Positions 27,785 through 36,509 of a DNA stretch of 64,000 nt are shown here, piece after piece. The DNA is from PMG-095 sp037200885 (lineage in GTDB: Bacteria; Myxococcota_A; Polyangia; Polyangiales; Polyangiaceae). The stretch is taken from assembly GCA_037200885.1 (NCBI GenBank), contig JBBCIN010000003.1, positions 310,001-374,000 on the forward strand. Direction: 5' to 3'. The notes below the pieces were generated by a model that saw nothing but the letters and a program-made list of their open reading frames with translations, was not told the DNA's origin and did no database searches. The position numbers and the translations under genes are program-made. Within the stretch, counting starts at the first letter, position 1, and every line of letters starts with the position of its first letter.

Positions 27785-28230
27785 CTGGACTACTCCTGTT
27801 CCGTTACCCTAAAATTCAGTCGCCGATTGAGCGCCTGCCCCGGCTATCCCGCGAGAGCGAGAGCGCTGGCAGACGCGAAACCCAAGCGCACCAAGCATGC
27901 ACGGCATACCTGATTTTCAGACTAGCTACTACCGGCATGAAGAGACGCTCAGTGCATTTGCGCGTCGCTTGCTGCACGCGAGGCCGCGTGCGGTGGCGAG
28001 TCGAACGCATGGCCTCGCGCCCGCTGCGCACGAGCGCCTCAAGGGCACTCGGCGAACAACACGCTCTTGCTGCGGCACGATGACTGGTGACCAATTCACC
28101 AAAGTCAGAACCGACAGCAAGAGCGCCATCCTTGGTCCGCGTGCCGCCGACGATCGCGATCTCGTCGGCGGCTGTTCGCGGGTGCCTGGGCGGTCAACCG
28201 CCGCGGCTCATGCTCTTCGTGTCGGGTAGC
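27785..28230. other. Intergenic stretch holding copy B remnant
   Basis: No convincing gene. It lies between the porin stop and the MFS start and contains a remnant (28074-28172) related to the head of the extensin-like gene. In the minus strand the remnant is followed by an Arg-rich frame without family resemblance. The MFS promoter should be near 27790-27900; no strong -35/-10 pair stands out. Confidence 0.5.
28074..28172 (-). repeat. Copy B of the flanking sequence pair
   Basis: Reads on the minus strand AADEIAIVGGTRTKDGALAVGSDFGELVTSHRA in pieces that match copy A at 25976-26077 residue by residue with mostly conservative or third-base differences, suggesting both were once coding. It lies 290 bp upstream of the MFS start. 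It may be an old duplication of the extensin-like gene head. Confidence 0.55.
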
Positions 28231-29583
28231 TCAGTAGAAGTAGAGCTGCCACTGCAGCTGGAACTCGTTGTAGCTGCGCGAATCACCCGTCGCCGGCTTG
28301 TCGTTGATGTTCGTGAAGAACGCCTTCAGGTTGATGTTGTGACCGTACGGGAAGTACGCGAGACCGCCACCAACACGCGTACTGGCCCGATCCGAGTTTG
28401 CGTAGTTCAGGTTCTCGAATTTGGCGATCGGGGCGATCGGGAATGCGTCGAAGCGATAGCCGGCCTCGGCCATGAGCGCGGTCTGGTTCGGCAACGTCGG
28501 CGCCATGGTGGTGGCGTTCGGTGGAATGAAATCTCCACCGTTCCATTTCGCGAAATTCACCTGAGCGGTCAGGGTACCCGGACCAGCGGGCAGGTCGAGG
28601 AAACCATCCACCGCCCAGTGGTGGTAACTGCTCTGCATGTCGAGGGCGCCACCGACGGACAAGATCTTCTTCTTGCCGAGGTAGGTACCGGCGTAAAAGA
28701 AGCCCGTTTCAGCATCCAATAGATTGACCTGGATGCGGCCCGCGAAGCGGAACATGTTTTGCCCGGCGACATCGCCAGTGGCACCAGCCGGCATCATCGG
28801 GGGAGCAGTTTGCGCCTTGCGCAGACCTTGGAAGAGACCGGCGCGGTATTCGATGTGATTGTCGAACAACAAACCGCGAACCTCGATACCGGCGTCGCGG
28901 CCCACGGGGGCGGTCGCGGCGTTGAACACGTTCGTGTGGTTGAAGGTATTCGAGAAGTAGTCCACCCCCAAGAGCGTGCCCGCGCCTTGAAGCGCATTGT
29001 GGGCACCCGGCGTCAGCATATAGCCGGCGTCGAACTTGAGCATGTCCTCGTACGCTTTCCAGGTGGCGATCGCGTCTTGGACGACGATCCCCTGCGTCGT
29101 CTTCACGCCCGCTGCGTCACTCTTGAACAAGTTGGGCGCGTCGGTGTCGAAGAAGTATTCGAAGGTCTTGAACAACGTGCCACCGACGAGCAAACGCGTG
29201 CGGCGCAGGAACAGGTTGTTCGTGGTGCCCGTGTGCTGCGCATCAGCGCTGCCAATGGCGTCGTATTGCGGCTGCAAGAGCAGACCGACCTTCAGGGTCG
29301 CACTGCCGTTCTTGTTTTCGACCTTGAAGGACTCGAACGAGGCGGGCGAGGCAGTGTCCGGTGCAATTGGCGATGGCGGCGGAGCGGGCTCCGGAGCGGC
29401 CGGCGGCGGCGCAGCCGGTGCAACGTCCGCAGGCGCGGATGCGGCGGCTGGCTCCGTGGTCCCCGCAGTCGCCTCTGCAGGCTTTGCCGTGCTCGGCGCT
29501 TCCGCAGGCTGCGCAAACGCTGATGTGGTGTAACCGAACGCGCCGATCAAACTCAACGCGCAAACCTGAATTTTACGTCCCAT
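28231..29583 (-). CDS. Outer-membrane porin (phosphate-selective porin-like)
   Basis: A 450-residue protein from the ATG at 29583 with an AAGGCGG ribosome site. Signal peptide ends SAFAQ; then a Pro/Ala-rich linker (about residues 25-75) and a beta-barrel: KVGLLLQPQYDA, FLRRTRLLVGGTLFKTFEYFFDTD, and the aromatic C-terminus QLQWQLYFY typical of outer-membrane barrels. It resembles the porin O/P group. It forms a passive pore for anions or small metabolites; specificity is unknown. It precedes an MHS symporter on the same strand, so co-operation in uptake is possible. Confidence 0.8.
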   Translation of the reverse strand: MGRKIQVCALSLIGAFGYTTSAFAQPAEAPSTAKPAEATAGTTEPAAASAPADVAPAAPPPAAPEPAPPPSPIAPDTASPASFESFKVENKNGSATLKVGLLLQPQYDAIGSADAQHTGTTNNLFLRRTRLLVGGTLFKTFEYFFDTDAPNLFKSDAAGVKTTQGIVVQDAIATWKAYEDMLKFDAGYMLTPGAHNALQGAGTLLGVDYFSNTFNHTNVFNAATAPVGRDAGIEVRGLLFDNHIEYRAGLFQGLRKAQTAPPMMPAGATGDVAGQNMFRFAGRIQVNLLDAETGFFYAGTYLGKKKILSVGGALDMQSSYHHWAVDGFLDLPAGPGTLTAQVNFAKWNGGDFIPPNATTMAPTLPNQTALMAEAGYRFDAFPIAPIAKFENLNYANSDRASTRVGGGLAYFPYGHNINLKAFFTNINDKPATGDSRSYNEFQLQWQLYFY

Positions 29584-30301
29584 GATCGAATCCGCCTTGC
29601 TTGGCGCGCCACTGTGCGCGCAGAAATTAAGCCGTTGAACTTGCCGACGCACAGTCGTGCGCCGCATTCGCTTCGCGAAGCTCGCGAAGCGACGCTTCCT
29701 CTGCCAGTCAGCTCTCTACTCGTCCCTGATGCTCGCAGCCAAAATTAGGGCTTTTGTGCACCTTCAGCGTGTGTTTTCGTTAACGCAACCGCGCACTCAA
29801 CGCGGGGACTCTCTCATGAGGGCCTACGATTGGCAATACGTGTCAGTAATAGTCAAAGGGTCAGAGAAGGCGCTTCGATGCCACTCGAGGGGCCCTTCAC
29901 CCGCGCGCGCGCGGGTCGATTTCTCGATAGACTTTTGCGTCGAAGGCCACACATCGGACGCGCAGCCCGCGTGAGATAATGACTAAGCTCGCGCCACGTA
30001 AAGCCACGCGTGGAGGAGCTGGGCTCGCCGCCAGTGCAAGTAAAAGCACGTTAATAGTCGGCCATCTTTCGCCTTGTCAAACGCGGCTGTCCCGAGCGCG
30101 ATTGTTCGCTGCTGCCAGCCCAGCAAACCTGCGCGAATGCGGCATGAAATCAGCAGCGTAGCCACTTTGCGGGAAGGTCCGAGTGGCGAGAGCGAAAGAT
30201 TTGGCGCCAGGCAGAAAATGGTCGCTCGTCCGGACGTCGATGCGCAAGCAGCCCCCCGGCTGGATTTGGCAACTCATCGTGTACTCTCGCGCTCATGGCC
30301 G
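29584..30301. other. Gene-poor stretch of about 720 bp
   Basis: I find no supportable gene. Small frames on both strands lack ribosome sites and family resemblance. It contains a strong hairpin (29669-29691), an 18-bp perfect palindrome of alternating CG (29899-29916), and AT-rich pieces near 29740-29790 and 29970-29980. It likely holds the porin promoter and possibly a small RNA; nothing firmer can be said. Confidence 0.4.
29669..29691. promoter_or_regulatory. 10-bp perfect inverted repeat upstream of the porin gene
   Basis: CGCTTCGCGA, a 3-nt AGC spacer, then TCGCGAAGCG: a perfect 10-bp stem 86 bp upstream of the porin ATG. It could be a dimeric repressor operator or, if transcribed, a stable RNA hairpin in the 5' leader. 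No U-tract follows, so it is not a standard terminator. Confidence 0.55.
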
Positions 30302-30553
30302 CTAAACGTACGGAGGCGGCGTGGTGATGTCGCTCATGGTTGCGCTGCCGTCGATGCCGCTCTCGGGATCGGGCCGCCCGCGGTCCAAGTGCCAGCGGAT
30401 CACGGTTTTGGACCGGTGCTCGCCCGACGATGGTCCCTCGCTGCGCAGAAAATATACTCTGTTCGCACCTGTTCGCACAGTATGTTTTCTGTGGCGGGCG
30501 GTGCCGTCGGCGAGCGGTGAAATAAGATCTCGATAGGCTGCCTTTCGAGCCAC
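30302..30553 (-). CDS. Possible small protein, unknown
   Basis: An 83-codon frame ending WHLDRGRPDPESGIDGSATM and then SDITTPPPYV. The last 45 codons have the GC-rich third positions of local genes, but the first half crosses the inverted repeat at 30446-30491. A shorter start, such as the GTG before IRWHLDRG, would put that repeat in the promoter. No family is recognised. Real coding is possible, start uncertain. Confidence 0.3.
   Translation of the reverse strand: MARKAAYRDLISPLADGTARHRKHTVRTGANRVYFLRSEGPSSGEHRSKTVIRWHLDRGRPDPESGIDGSATMSDITTPPPYV
30446..30491. promoter_or_regulatory. Compound operator: 16-bp inverted repeat enclosing 9-bp direct repeats
   Basis: The arms CAGAAAATATACTCTG (30446-30461) and CACAGTATGTTTTCTG (30476-30491) are inverted repeats matching at 14 of 16 positions. 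The centre has two TGTTCGCAC direct repeats (30460-30468 and 30470-30478). This AT-rich island in GC-rich DNA has promoter-like TATATTTTCT on the minus strand and resembles the region before dinB (GAAC...ACAG...TATATTTTC). It is a likely binding site for a dimeric regulator. Confidence 0.6.
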
Positions 30554-30584
30554 TGGAACTCACCATGACCTATTAGTATGATTT

Positions 30585-31658
30585 TCAGTGCGCGTTGTAG
30601 TCGGGTGGTCGCCGGCTTTTGACGGCGTTGATCGTGGCCTTGAGCTCGTCGCCTGGCTCGCGCAAGCAAGCGTAACAGTCGTCGCTTTTTTTGGGGCCGC
30701 AGCCGCGTTTGCTGCTCAGCTTGGTCAACAGATGGGCGGCGCGCCGATCACCGTCCCTGAGCGCTTTGGGTAAAATCGCTTTGTACTGCTCGCAGCTCTC
30801 CGCCGCACGCAGATCGAGCGCGACGGCCAAAGCGGGTGACGCCTTGCGCCGCACATCCGTGCTGTACACGAGGGCGCGAGCGAGGTCCGTCGCGTCACTG
30901 CGCACGGGGGTTCGGGTCCACACCTGGTACAAGAGATCAGCGCCGATCGGCGGCTCCAGCGCGGCCATGGCCGAGAGCGCATCGGCGCTGGTCCGTGCAT
31001 CATCGGCGAGCCCCATCAGTTCGCTCTGCAGCGCAGGATCCTTGCCGAGTGACGGGCTGGCTTCGACTTTCAAGCGCAACGCCTTGGCCGACGCGCGCAG
31101 GGCGTCGCTGTGGGCATCGGCTAGCGCGGCGAGCTCGCGCGCGGTCAGCGACTCCGGCGGCCGGGCCTCGAGCTTCGCTAGCTCCTCAGCGCTTGCTTTA
31201 GCGCGAACGACCGCCGTGCTTTGCTGCGCCCCACTACTACTGGGCGCAGCGGGTTGCAGGAGCTTCGCCCCGTGCTGCGCTGCCAGCGCGCGCAGCAGCG
31301 CAATCGCAGACAAGGCAAGCAGCGCGGGAGCAAGCAGCATCCACAGCGCGGGGTGGCTACCGAGGAAATGACGCGCGCGTTCGAATCGCCCCCCAGCTGG
31401 CGCCGAGCCGTTCGACGCAGTCGCAGGCTGTACCGCCGCGTCCGACTCGGCCGCTGCGGGCGCTGGCCGACTCGGCAGCGCCATGCGTGGCACCGGCGGT
31501 GGCTCCACATCCGCAACGGACGTCCCCCCGCGCACGAACACGGGGCTGCGCAGCGGTGACTGCGCCGACGACTCGAGCCGAGGTGGCGCAACTCCGAGCA
31601 AGGTCTGGTCCGATTCAGCGCGAGGCTCTCCATCCCGTGAACGGTCATGCTCCGACAT
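30585..31658 (-). CDS. Membrane-anchored protein with disordered N-terminus, unknown
   Basis: A 357-residue protein: a Pro/Ala/Ser-rich, probably cytoplasmic N-terminal third containing SDQTLLGV, one transmembrane helix (ALWMLLAPALLALSAIALL, near residues 104-124), and a helical C-terminal domain ending in a Cys-containing segment (SKRGCGPKKSDDCYACLREPG). The plan resembles accessory proteins found with Ser/Thr kinases in myxobacteria, where short N-terminal motifs are phosphorylated; that is recall, not shown here. ATG start. Divergent from tgt. No catalytic residues recognised. Confidence 0.65.
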   Translation of the reverse strand: MSEHDRSRDGEPRAESDQTLLGVAPPRLESSAQSPLRSPVFVRGGTSVADVEPPPVPRMALPSRPAPAAAESDAAVQPATASNGSAPAGGRFERARHFLGSHPALWMLLAPALLALSAIALLRALAAQHGAKLLQPAAPSSSGAQQSTAVVRAKASAEELAKLEARPPESLTARELAALADAHSDALRASAKALRLKVEASPSLGKDPALQSELMGLADDARTSADALSAMAALEPPIGADLLYQVWTRTPVRSDATDLARALVYSTDVRRKASPALAVALDLRAAESCEQYKAILPKALRDGDRRAAHLLTKLSSKRGCGPKKSDDCYACLREPGDELKATINAVKSRRPPDYNAH

Positions 31659-31833
31659 TCACAGCTAGCGTATCACGCGGGCGTGTGGTTTTGATGGTCA
31701 CCTAACTCGCTCCGTCGCATTTCTCACCCGCGCGTGCCGCGGCTCGCGTGGCGTTGGCGATACGGGTAAAATGGCTGGTGCACTGAGGGGAGAGGGTTGA
31801 CAGCGTGCACGCGCAGGGTCAATTGCGCGAGGG

Positions 31834-32967
31834 GTGACCGTTGGCTTTTCATTGCTGCGCGCGACCGGAGAAGGCGCGCGCGCGGGCGTGCTGCACACGC
31901 GCCGGGGCGATATCCCGACGCCGGTGTTCATGCCGGTCGCCACGCGCGCCAGCTTCCGCCACATTTCGCTGGACGACGCACGCAGCACCGGTGCGAAGAT
32001 CATCCTCTCCAATACGTACCATCTGTTGGATGCGCCGGGTCCGGAGGTATTCGAGTGCTTCGGCGACATCCACCGCTTCATGGGCTGGACCGGGACCGTG
32101 CTCACCGACAGTGGCGGCTATCAGATCTTTTCGCTCCCGGGTGAGCGGAGCATCACCGCGCGGGGCGCGCAGTTTCGCTTGCCGAGTGGCCGCAAGCACT
32201 TGCTGACACCGGAATCCAGCATCGAAATGCAGCAAACCATCGGCAGCGACATCATGATGGCGCTGGATGTGTGCGTCGATTCGACCTCGGACGAGCTGCG
32301 CACCCGGGCGGCCATGGCCACGACCCACGCCTGGGCCGCACGCAGCCTCGAGGCACACGCGCTTCGGCAACGCGGACAAGCACTGTTTGGCATCGTGCAG
32401 GGCGGCGTGCACGCCGCCCTGCGCGCGGAGAGCGCGGCGGCGATCACGGCGCTGCCCTTCGACGGCTTCGCGATCGGCGGCCTAGCCGTAGGCGAGACAC
32501 GCAGTGAGCGCGAAACGATGACGGCCCTTTGCACCGCGCTCCTGCCGCAGGACAAACCGCGCTACCTGATGGGCGTGGGCACGCCGCTCGATCTGGTGGA
32601 GGCGGTGCAGCGCGGCGTCGACATGTTCGACTGCATCCTACCGACCAAGATGGCCCAGCAAGGTTGGGCGTATACGTTCCAGGGCGTGCTCGAAGCCATG
32701 CGTCCTTCGATGCAATACGCCCAGGGGCCGCTCGAGCCAGGTTGCACTTGCCTCGCTTGCCAGAGCCAGCCACTCGGCTACGTGCATCACCTACTACGCG
32801 TTGGCAACGTGCAGGGCGTGCGCTGGCTCGCCATCCACAATGTCCACCACATGCAAGCTTTGATGTCGCGGCTGCGAAGCGCGATTCTTTCGGACGGCTG
32901 GCATTCACTGTACGTCGAGTTGTGTGAGCGTTTGCCCCGAAGGCTGAAGGAACCGCTGCTCGGGTGA
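31834..32967 (+). CDS. tgt: Queuine tRNA-ribosyltransferase (tRNA-guanine transglycosylase)
   Basis: A 377-residue TIM-barrel enzyme. It exchanges guanine-34 for the queuosine precursor preQ1 in tRNAs with GUN anticodons. Visible: the catalytic Asp in TDSGGYQIFS (residue 92), the nucleophile Asp in MFDCILPT (residue 266), and zinc ligands Cys304, Cys306, Cys309 and His335. Two motifs differ from the common bacterial form: GYQ for GFQ, and LPTKMAQQGWAYT where TRNARNG is usual, so this is a divergent branch. GTG start, with GAGGG directly before it. Monocistronic as far as seen; no other queuosine gene is in the window. Confidence 0.9.
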   Translation: MTVGFSLLRATGEGARAGVLHTRRGDIPTPVFMPVATRASFRHISLDDARSTGAKIILSNTYHLLDAPGPEVFECFGDIHRFMGWTGTVLTDSGGYQIFSLPGERSITARGAQFRLPSGRKHLLTPESSIEMQQTIGSDIMMALDVCVDSTSDELRTRAAMATTHAWAARSLEAHALRQRGQALFGIVQGGVHAALRAESAAAITALPFDGFAIGGLAVGETRSERETMTALCTALLPQDKPRYLMGVGTPLDLVEAVQRGVDMFDCILPTKMAQQGWAYTFQGVLEAMRPSMQYAQGPLEPGCTCLACQSQPLGYVHHLLRVGNVQGVRWLAIHNVHHMQALMSRLRSAILSDGWHSLYVELCERLPRRLKEPLLG

Positions 32968-32968
32968 G

Positions 32969-34393
32969 TCAGACGGATTGAGCTGCGTGCGCCGCCAGAA
33001 CATCGGCCACACACAGCGTCAACCTGCGCGCGGTCGGCAAATGCAGAAACTCGTTCGGCCCGTGTGCGTTCGAGCCTGGGCCGAGCACGCCAGTGATGCA
33101 GAACTGAGCCTTCGGGAATTTCTCGCCGAGCATGGCCATGAACGGGATCGAGCCGCCTTCTCCCAAGTACATCGCGGGTTTGCCGAAATGCCGTTTCGAG
33201 GCACTTTCCAGCGCAGTGGCGAGCCAAGGCGCGAGCGGCGGCGCGTCCCAACCATTGCTGCCGGCGCCGCCCGTAAAGCTCACCTTCGCAGCGTAGGGCG
33301 GATCGCTCTCGAGTAAGGCTTTGACCTGCGCCGTAGCGCGCGTGGCGTCCAGCCGCGGCGGCACGCGCAGCGACAATTTGAGACGCGTCACTGGCCTGAG
33401 CACGTTCCCAGCGCTGGCAATCGCCGGTAAGCCTTCGGCCCCGGTGATGGACAACGCCGGCCGCCAGGTGCGATTCAAGATCAGCTCCGCATTGTCATCG
33501 AGCACCGCGCGCACACCGGGTTGTAGCGGCAACTTCTGCCAAATCTCGTCGCCCAGCACGGAAGACGCAGAGCGAGCTTGCGCTGCGCGCTCGGCCGGGA
33601 TCGGCACATGCAGCGCCTCGAGTTTGATCGCGCCGGTGTCGGCGTCCTCCAAGCGATCGAGCAATTGACGCGCGACGCGGAAGCTCGAAGCCACGACGCC
33701 GGAGCCATCTCCAGAATGCACGCCCTCACTCAAGAGTGACACCTCCAAGGTGCCCACGATGATCCCGCGCAATGAAGTCGTGGACCACAACTGGTCGTAG
33801 TTCGCGCAGCCGGAATCGAGGCACACGACCAGAGAGAGCTCCCCGATCCGCTCCGCCAAATGCTCGATATATGCCGGCAAATCATAGCTACCAGACTCTT
33901 CGCAGGCCTCGATCAGCACCACTGCCCGGGCGTGCGGCACGTGGTCTCGACGCAAGGCGGCGAGCGCGGTGAGAGAAGCAAAGATGGCGTAACCGTCATC
34001 CGCTCCGCCACGCCCGTACAACTTGTCGCCTTCGAGCACGGGCTGCCAGGGACCAAGCCCTTCACGCCAGCCGGTCATTTCTGGCTGCTTGTCGAGATGC
34101 CCATAGAGCATCACGGTGTCCCCCGCGGCGCCGCCCGTGCCCGGCACATCGATGAAAATCACGGGCGTGCGCTCGGCGAGCTGCACGATCTCCAGCGTGG
34201 CGCCCTCCGGCAGCGCCGCGCGCGCCCAATCGGCCAAGAGCGAAACGGCGCGATCCATGTGCCCGGCCTGCTTCCACTGCGCGTCGAACGCAGGGCTCTT
34301 GTTCGGGATCTCGATGTACCTCATGAGCGTCGGCACGACCGAATGCGCGAACTGGTCTTCGACCCACCGGAAGCTCGCGTCACTGATTGGCAT
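32969..34393 (-). CDS. M20-family metallopeptidase (dipeptidase-like)
   Basis: A 474-residue enzyme of the M20 family with all metal-site elements: YGHLDKQP, GRGGADDGY, ACEESGS with the general-base Glu, LDSG and a C-terminal HGPNEF. A lid/dimerisation domain lies in the middle (about residues 210-360). It would cleave dipeptides or acyl-amino acids using two zinc ions in the cytoplasm. ATG start at 34393. It follows the coiled-coil kinase by 17 bp on the same strand, so the two may be co-transcribed. The stop is 2 bp from the convergent tgt stop. Confidence 0.9.
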   Translation of the reverse strand: MPISDASFRWVEDQFAHSVVPTLMRYIEIPNKSPAFDAQWKQAGHMDRAVSLLADWARAALPEGATLEIVQLAERTPVIFIDVPGTGGAAGDTVMLYGHLDKQPEMTGWREGLGPWQPVLEGDKLYGRGGADDGYAIFASLTALAALRRDHVPHARAVVLIEACEESGSYDLPAYIEHLAERIGELSLVVCLDSGCANYDQLWSTTSLRGIIVGTLEVSLLSEGVHSGDGSGVVASSFRVARQLLDRLEDADTGAIKLEALHVPIPAERAAQARSASSVLGDEIWQKLPLQPGVRAVLDDNAELILNRTWRPALSITGAEGLPAIASAGNVLRPVTRLKLSLRVPPRLDATRATAQVKALLESDPPYAAKVSFTGGAGSNGWDAPPLAPWLATALESASKRHFGKPAMYLGEGGSIPFMAMLGEKFPKAQFCITGVLGPGSNAHGPNEFLHLPTARRLTLCVADVLAAHAAQSV

Positions 34394-34410
34394 GCGCGCA
34401 GTGTACCACC

Positions 34411-36270
34411 CTATGGTGTGGGCGCAGGCACGCGGCGCGCGCCGTAGCCGGTTTCGACGCCCTTATCGAACGCCGCCTTCACTTCGGCGGCCCTGCTTTG
34501 CCGGGCTAGCGCGAGCTCGGCCTCTGCGTTCAATTTGGCCGCATCCGAGGCGCGCTTCTCTGCTTCGAGCCGATCGCGCTCCGCTTCCGCTTGGAGGCGG
34601 GCACTGTCCGAGGCAACTTTGTCTTGCTGCACCTGCGTGCGCTCGCGCTCGGCCTTCGCGCGGGCGCCCTCCGCGGAGGCTTGATCGTTCCGCGCTTGAT
34701 CGCGCTCGGCCTCCGCGCGCCAAGTGGCGGTCTCCGCGAAGGCTTGCGCGTTCTTGGCCGCATTGCGCTCGGCCTCCGCTTTCTCGAGCGCGCTGTCGAA
34801 CGCAGCTCGCTCTTGCTGGAGGCGCAGGCGTGCTTCCTTTTCGGCGTTTTTCGCGTCTTGCTCGAGGCGCTCGTTGGCCAGCGCCAAGCTCGCGGTCTGA
34901 GCTTCCAAAACCGCCACCACTTCCGTGATCTTGCGTGCCTTATCGACCGCTCCGAGCGACGGATCGGCGATGATCTTGTCGAGCGTCGTGCCCGCGCGAT
35001 GTAATTCATCGGAAGCCGCGTCGGCTTTCTTCAACGCCGCGGTGGTCGCTTGCTTGGCCTCGCCCATCGTGCGCTTGTGCCATTGATAGCCGACCAGGCC
35101 GCCCACGCAGGCCGCCAGTGACAAGCCAGTAGCCACGCTCAACAGCTTGCTGCGCAGCTCACTGGCGTGTTGCCGGCGCGAAAGCTCGCTGTCCCACTCC
35201 AAGAGCACGGAAAGCTCGGCCAGGAACTGACGCGCGCGCGGTCGCTCCGACGGATCGAGCGACAACCAACGGCTAAACGCTTCGCTCAGGTGCTCGCGCG
35301 CCGAGCCAGTCAACTCAGGCAGCGCGTCGACCGGCAAGGGCGAGCGCGCGCGGTCCGCATGAATCGGCGCAAGCTCCGCACGCAACGCGCGCAACGCCTC
35401 TGGCGAAGCCTCGGTCCCGGTATCGCCTTGAGCGATGTCGTGGCCGGCAAATTTCGCACCGACCAGCGAGAATAGTAGCGTCGCGGCCAGCGCGTACACG
35501 TCCACCTTTTCGCTCAAGGCGGCGTGATCTTCACCCAGCATGCCGCCGATCAGCGCCTCGGTTTGTTCGGGCGCGGCGAAGGGAAAGGTCGCCACCAGCG
35601 GACGATTCGCGTGCTCGCGCGCGGCTCCGCCCAGGTCCAGCAGTACCGGATGGTGCTCGGCCACGCCGGCCATCGTCGCCAAATAGATGTTGTCCGGCTT
35701 GATGTCTTGATGCCGAAGGCCAAGGCTATGCATCTCACAGACGCCCCCCGCAATGCGCGTAAACACCGCGTGCGCGCGAGCGAGCGACAAGCTGCCCCTG
35801 CTCTTCAAGAACGCGGCCAAGTCCAAGCCCCGGTACAGCGGCATGGTGTACCAAAGGTACGGCTCAGCGGCGCCCGCCTCCACACCGTGCTCGTTCAGCT
35901 GCACCACGTTCGGGTGGGCAATCGCGGCCAGCGCGCGCAGCTCATGCTCGGCGTATTCCCGAGGGTAGCGCCGCAGCCCGACGACCTTGAGCGCCACTTG
36001 CTGCCCGGTCTCCTCGTCCTCTGCGGCAAACACCCGACCGAACGCCCCCTCCCCGAGCAACGCCCGCAGCACACAGCGGCCACCAACCTTCTCCCCACAG
36101 GTTGGCAGCTGCGCCGTATCGAAGGCCGTGGCCGGCACGCGAACGAGCATCGGCCCAGAATCGGGCACCGCCGCGGTTTCCGCCGAAAAACGGCGTTCTT
36201 CCGCTGCCGGCCAAGCCTGAATCGTGCGTGTGCGCGTGCCGACGCGAGTGGCGAGCTGCGGTGCAGTCAC
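34411..36270 (-). CDS. Ser/Thr kinase with transmembrane helix and long coiled coil
   Basis: A 619-residue protein. The kinase domain (about residues 65-340) has GEGAFG at 73-78, Lys95 in VALKVV, a catalytic loop HQDIKPDN at 187-194 and LLDLGGAAR in place of DFG. A transmembrane helix follows (LLSVATGLSLAACVGGLVG, near 375-395), then about 200 residues of heptad-like coiled coil rich in Ala/Glu/Arg with repeated AEAERDxA units. The HRD Arg is Gln and DFG is DLG; these are tolerated in some active kinases, usually with altered activation-loop control. It probably senses envelope events or forms filaments through the coiled coil. First gene before the M20 peptidase. Confidence 0.85.
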   Translation of the reverse strand: MTAPQLATRVGTRTRTIQAWPAAEERRFSAETAAVPDSGPMLVRVPATAFDTAQLPTCGEKVGGRCVLRALLGEGAFGRVFAAEDEETGQQVALKVVGLRRYPREYAEHELRALAAIAHPNVVQLNEHGVEAGAAEPYLWYTMPLYRGLDLAAFLKSRGSLSLARAHAVFTRIAGGVCEMHSLGLRHQDIKPDNIYLATMAGVAEHHPVLLDLGGAAREHANRPLVATFPFAAPEQTEALIGGMLGEDHAALSEKVDVYALAATLLFSLVGAKFAGHDIAQGDTGTEASPEALRALRAELAPIHADRARSPLPVDALPELTGSAREHLSEAFSRWLSLDPSERPRARQFLAELSVLLEWDSELSRRQHASELRSKLLSVATGLSLAACVGGLVGYQWHKRTMGEAKQATTAALKKADAASDELHRAGTTLDKIIADPSLGAVDKARKITEVVAVLEAQTASLALANERLEQDAKNAEKEARLRLQQERAAFDSALEKAEAERNAAKNAQAFAETATWRAEAERDQARNDQASAEGARAKAERERTQVQQDKVASDSARLQAEAERDRLEAEKRASDAAKLNAEAELALARQSRAAEVKAAFDKGVETGYGARRVPAPTP

Positions 36271-36396
36271 GACCCCGATCTAGTCGATCAGCCGCGAGGC
36301 AACAAACAACTGGCGTCTCTCCCGCACTGAGGCAGCGATGCGCACTTAACGATGTGCAGCCGTGACCGATCCCCGCCGCCGAGGCCCTTCACGAGC

Positions 36397-36429
36397 AAAA
36401 AATAGAGTTTGAATTCGTACTCTGTTTTT
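36397..36429. terminator. Bidirectional terminator-like hairpin
   Basis: An A-tract, stem AGAGT, 10-nt loop, stem ACTCT and a T-tract make an intrinsic terminator-like element readable on both strands. It lies 115 bp beyond the minus-strand M29-like gene and 127 bp upstream of the kinase start, so it probably ends the peptidase transcript. The 5-bp stem is weak, so efficiency is uncertain. Confidence 0.5.
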
Positions 36430-36509
36430 GAAAACGAGAGGGGCCCATACGGCGACGCCATCAGGCGGCAACTCCACCACGCCGAGCGGCGTCAAGCTTC
36501 GACTTGATT

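Noticed and set aside
28087..28722. Plus-strand frame opposite the porin end
   Set aside because: Antisense to the porin, which has clear barrel features and signal peptide.
29899..29916. Perfect 18-bp palindrome ACCCGCGCGCGCGCGGGT
   Set aside because: Mostly alternating CG, likely by composition in GC-rich DNA; no T-tract or nearby gene end, so no terminator or operator is called.
31690..31710. GATGGTC at 31693, possible fifth repeat copy
   Set aside because: No GCCTTCGGCG block at the expected distance, so it is not counted as a repeat copy.
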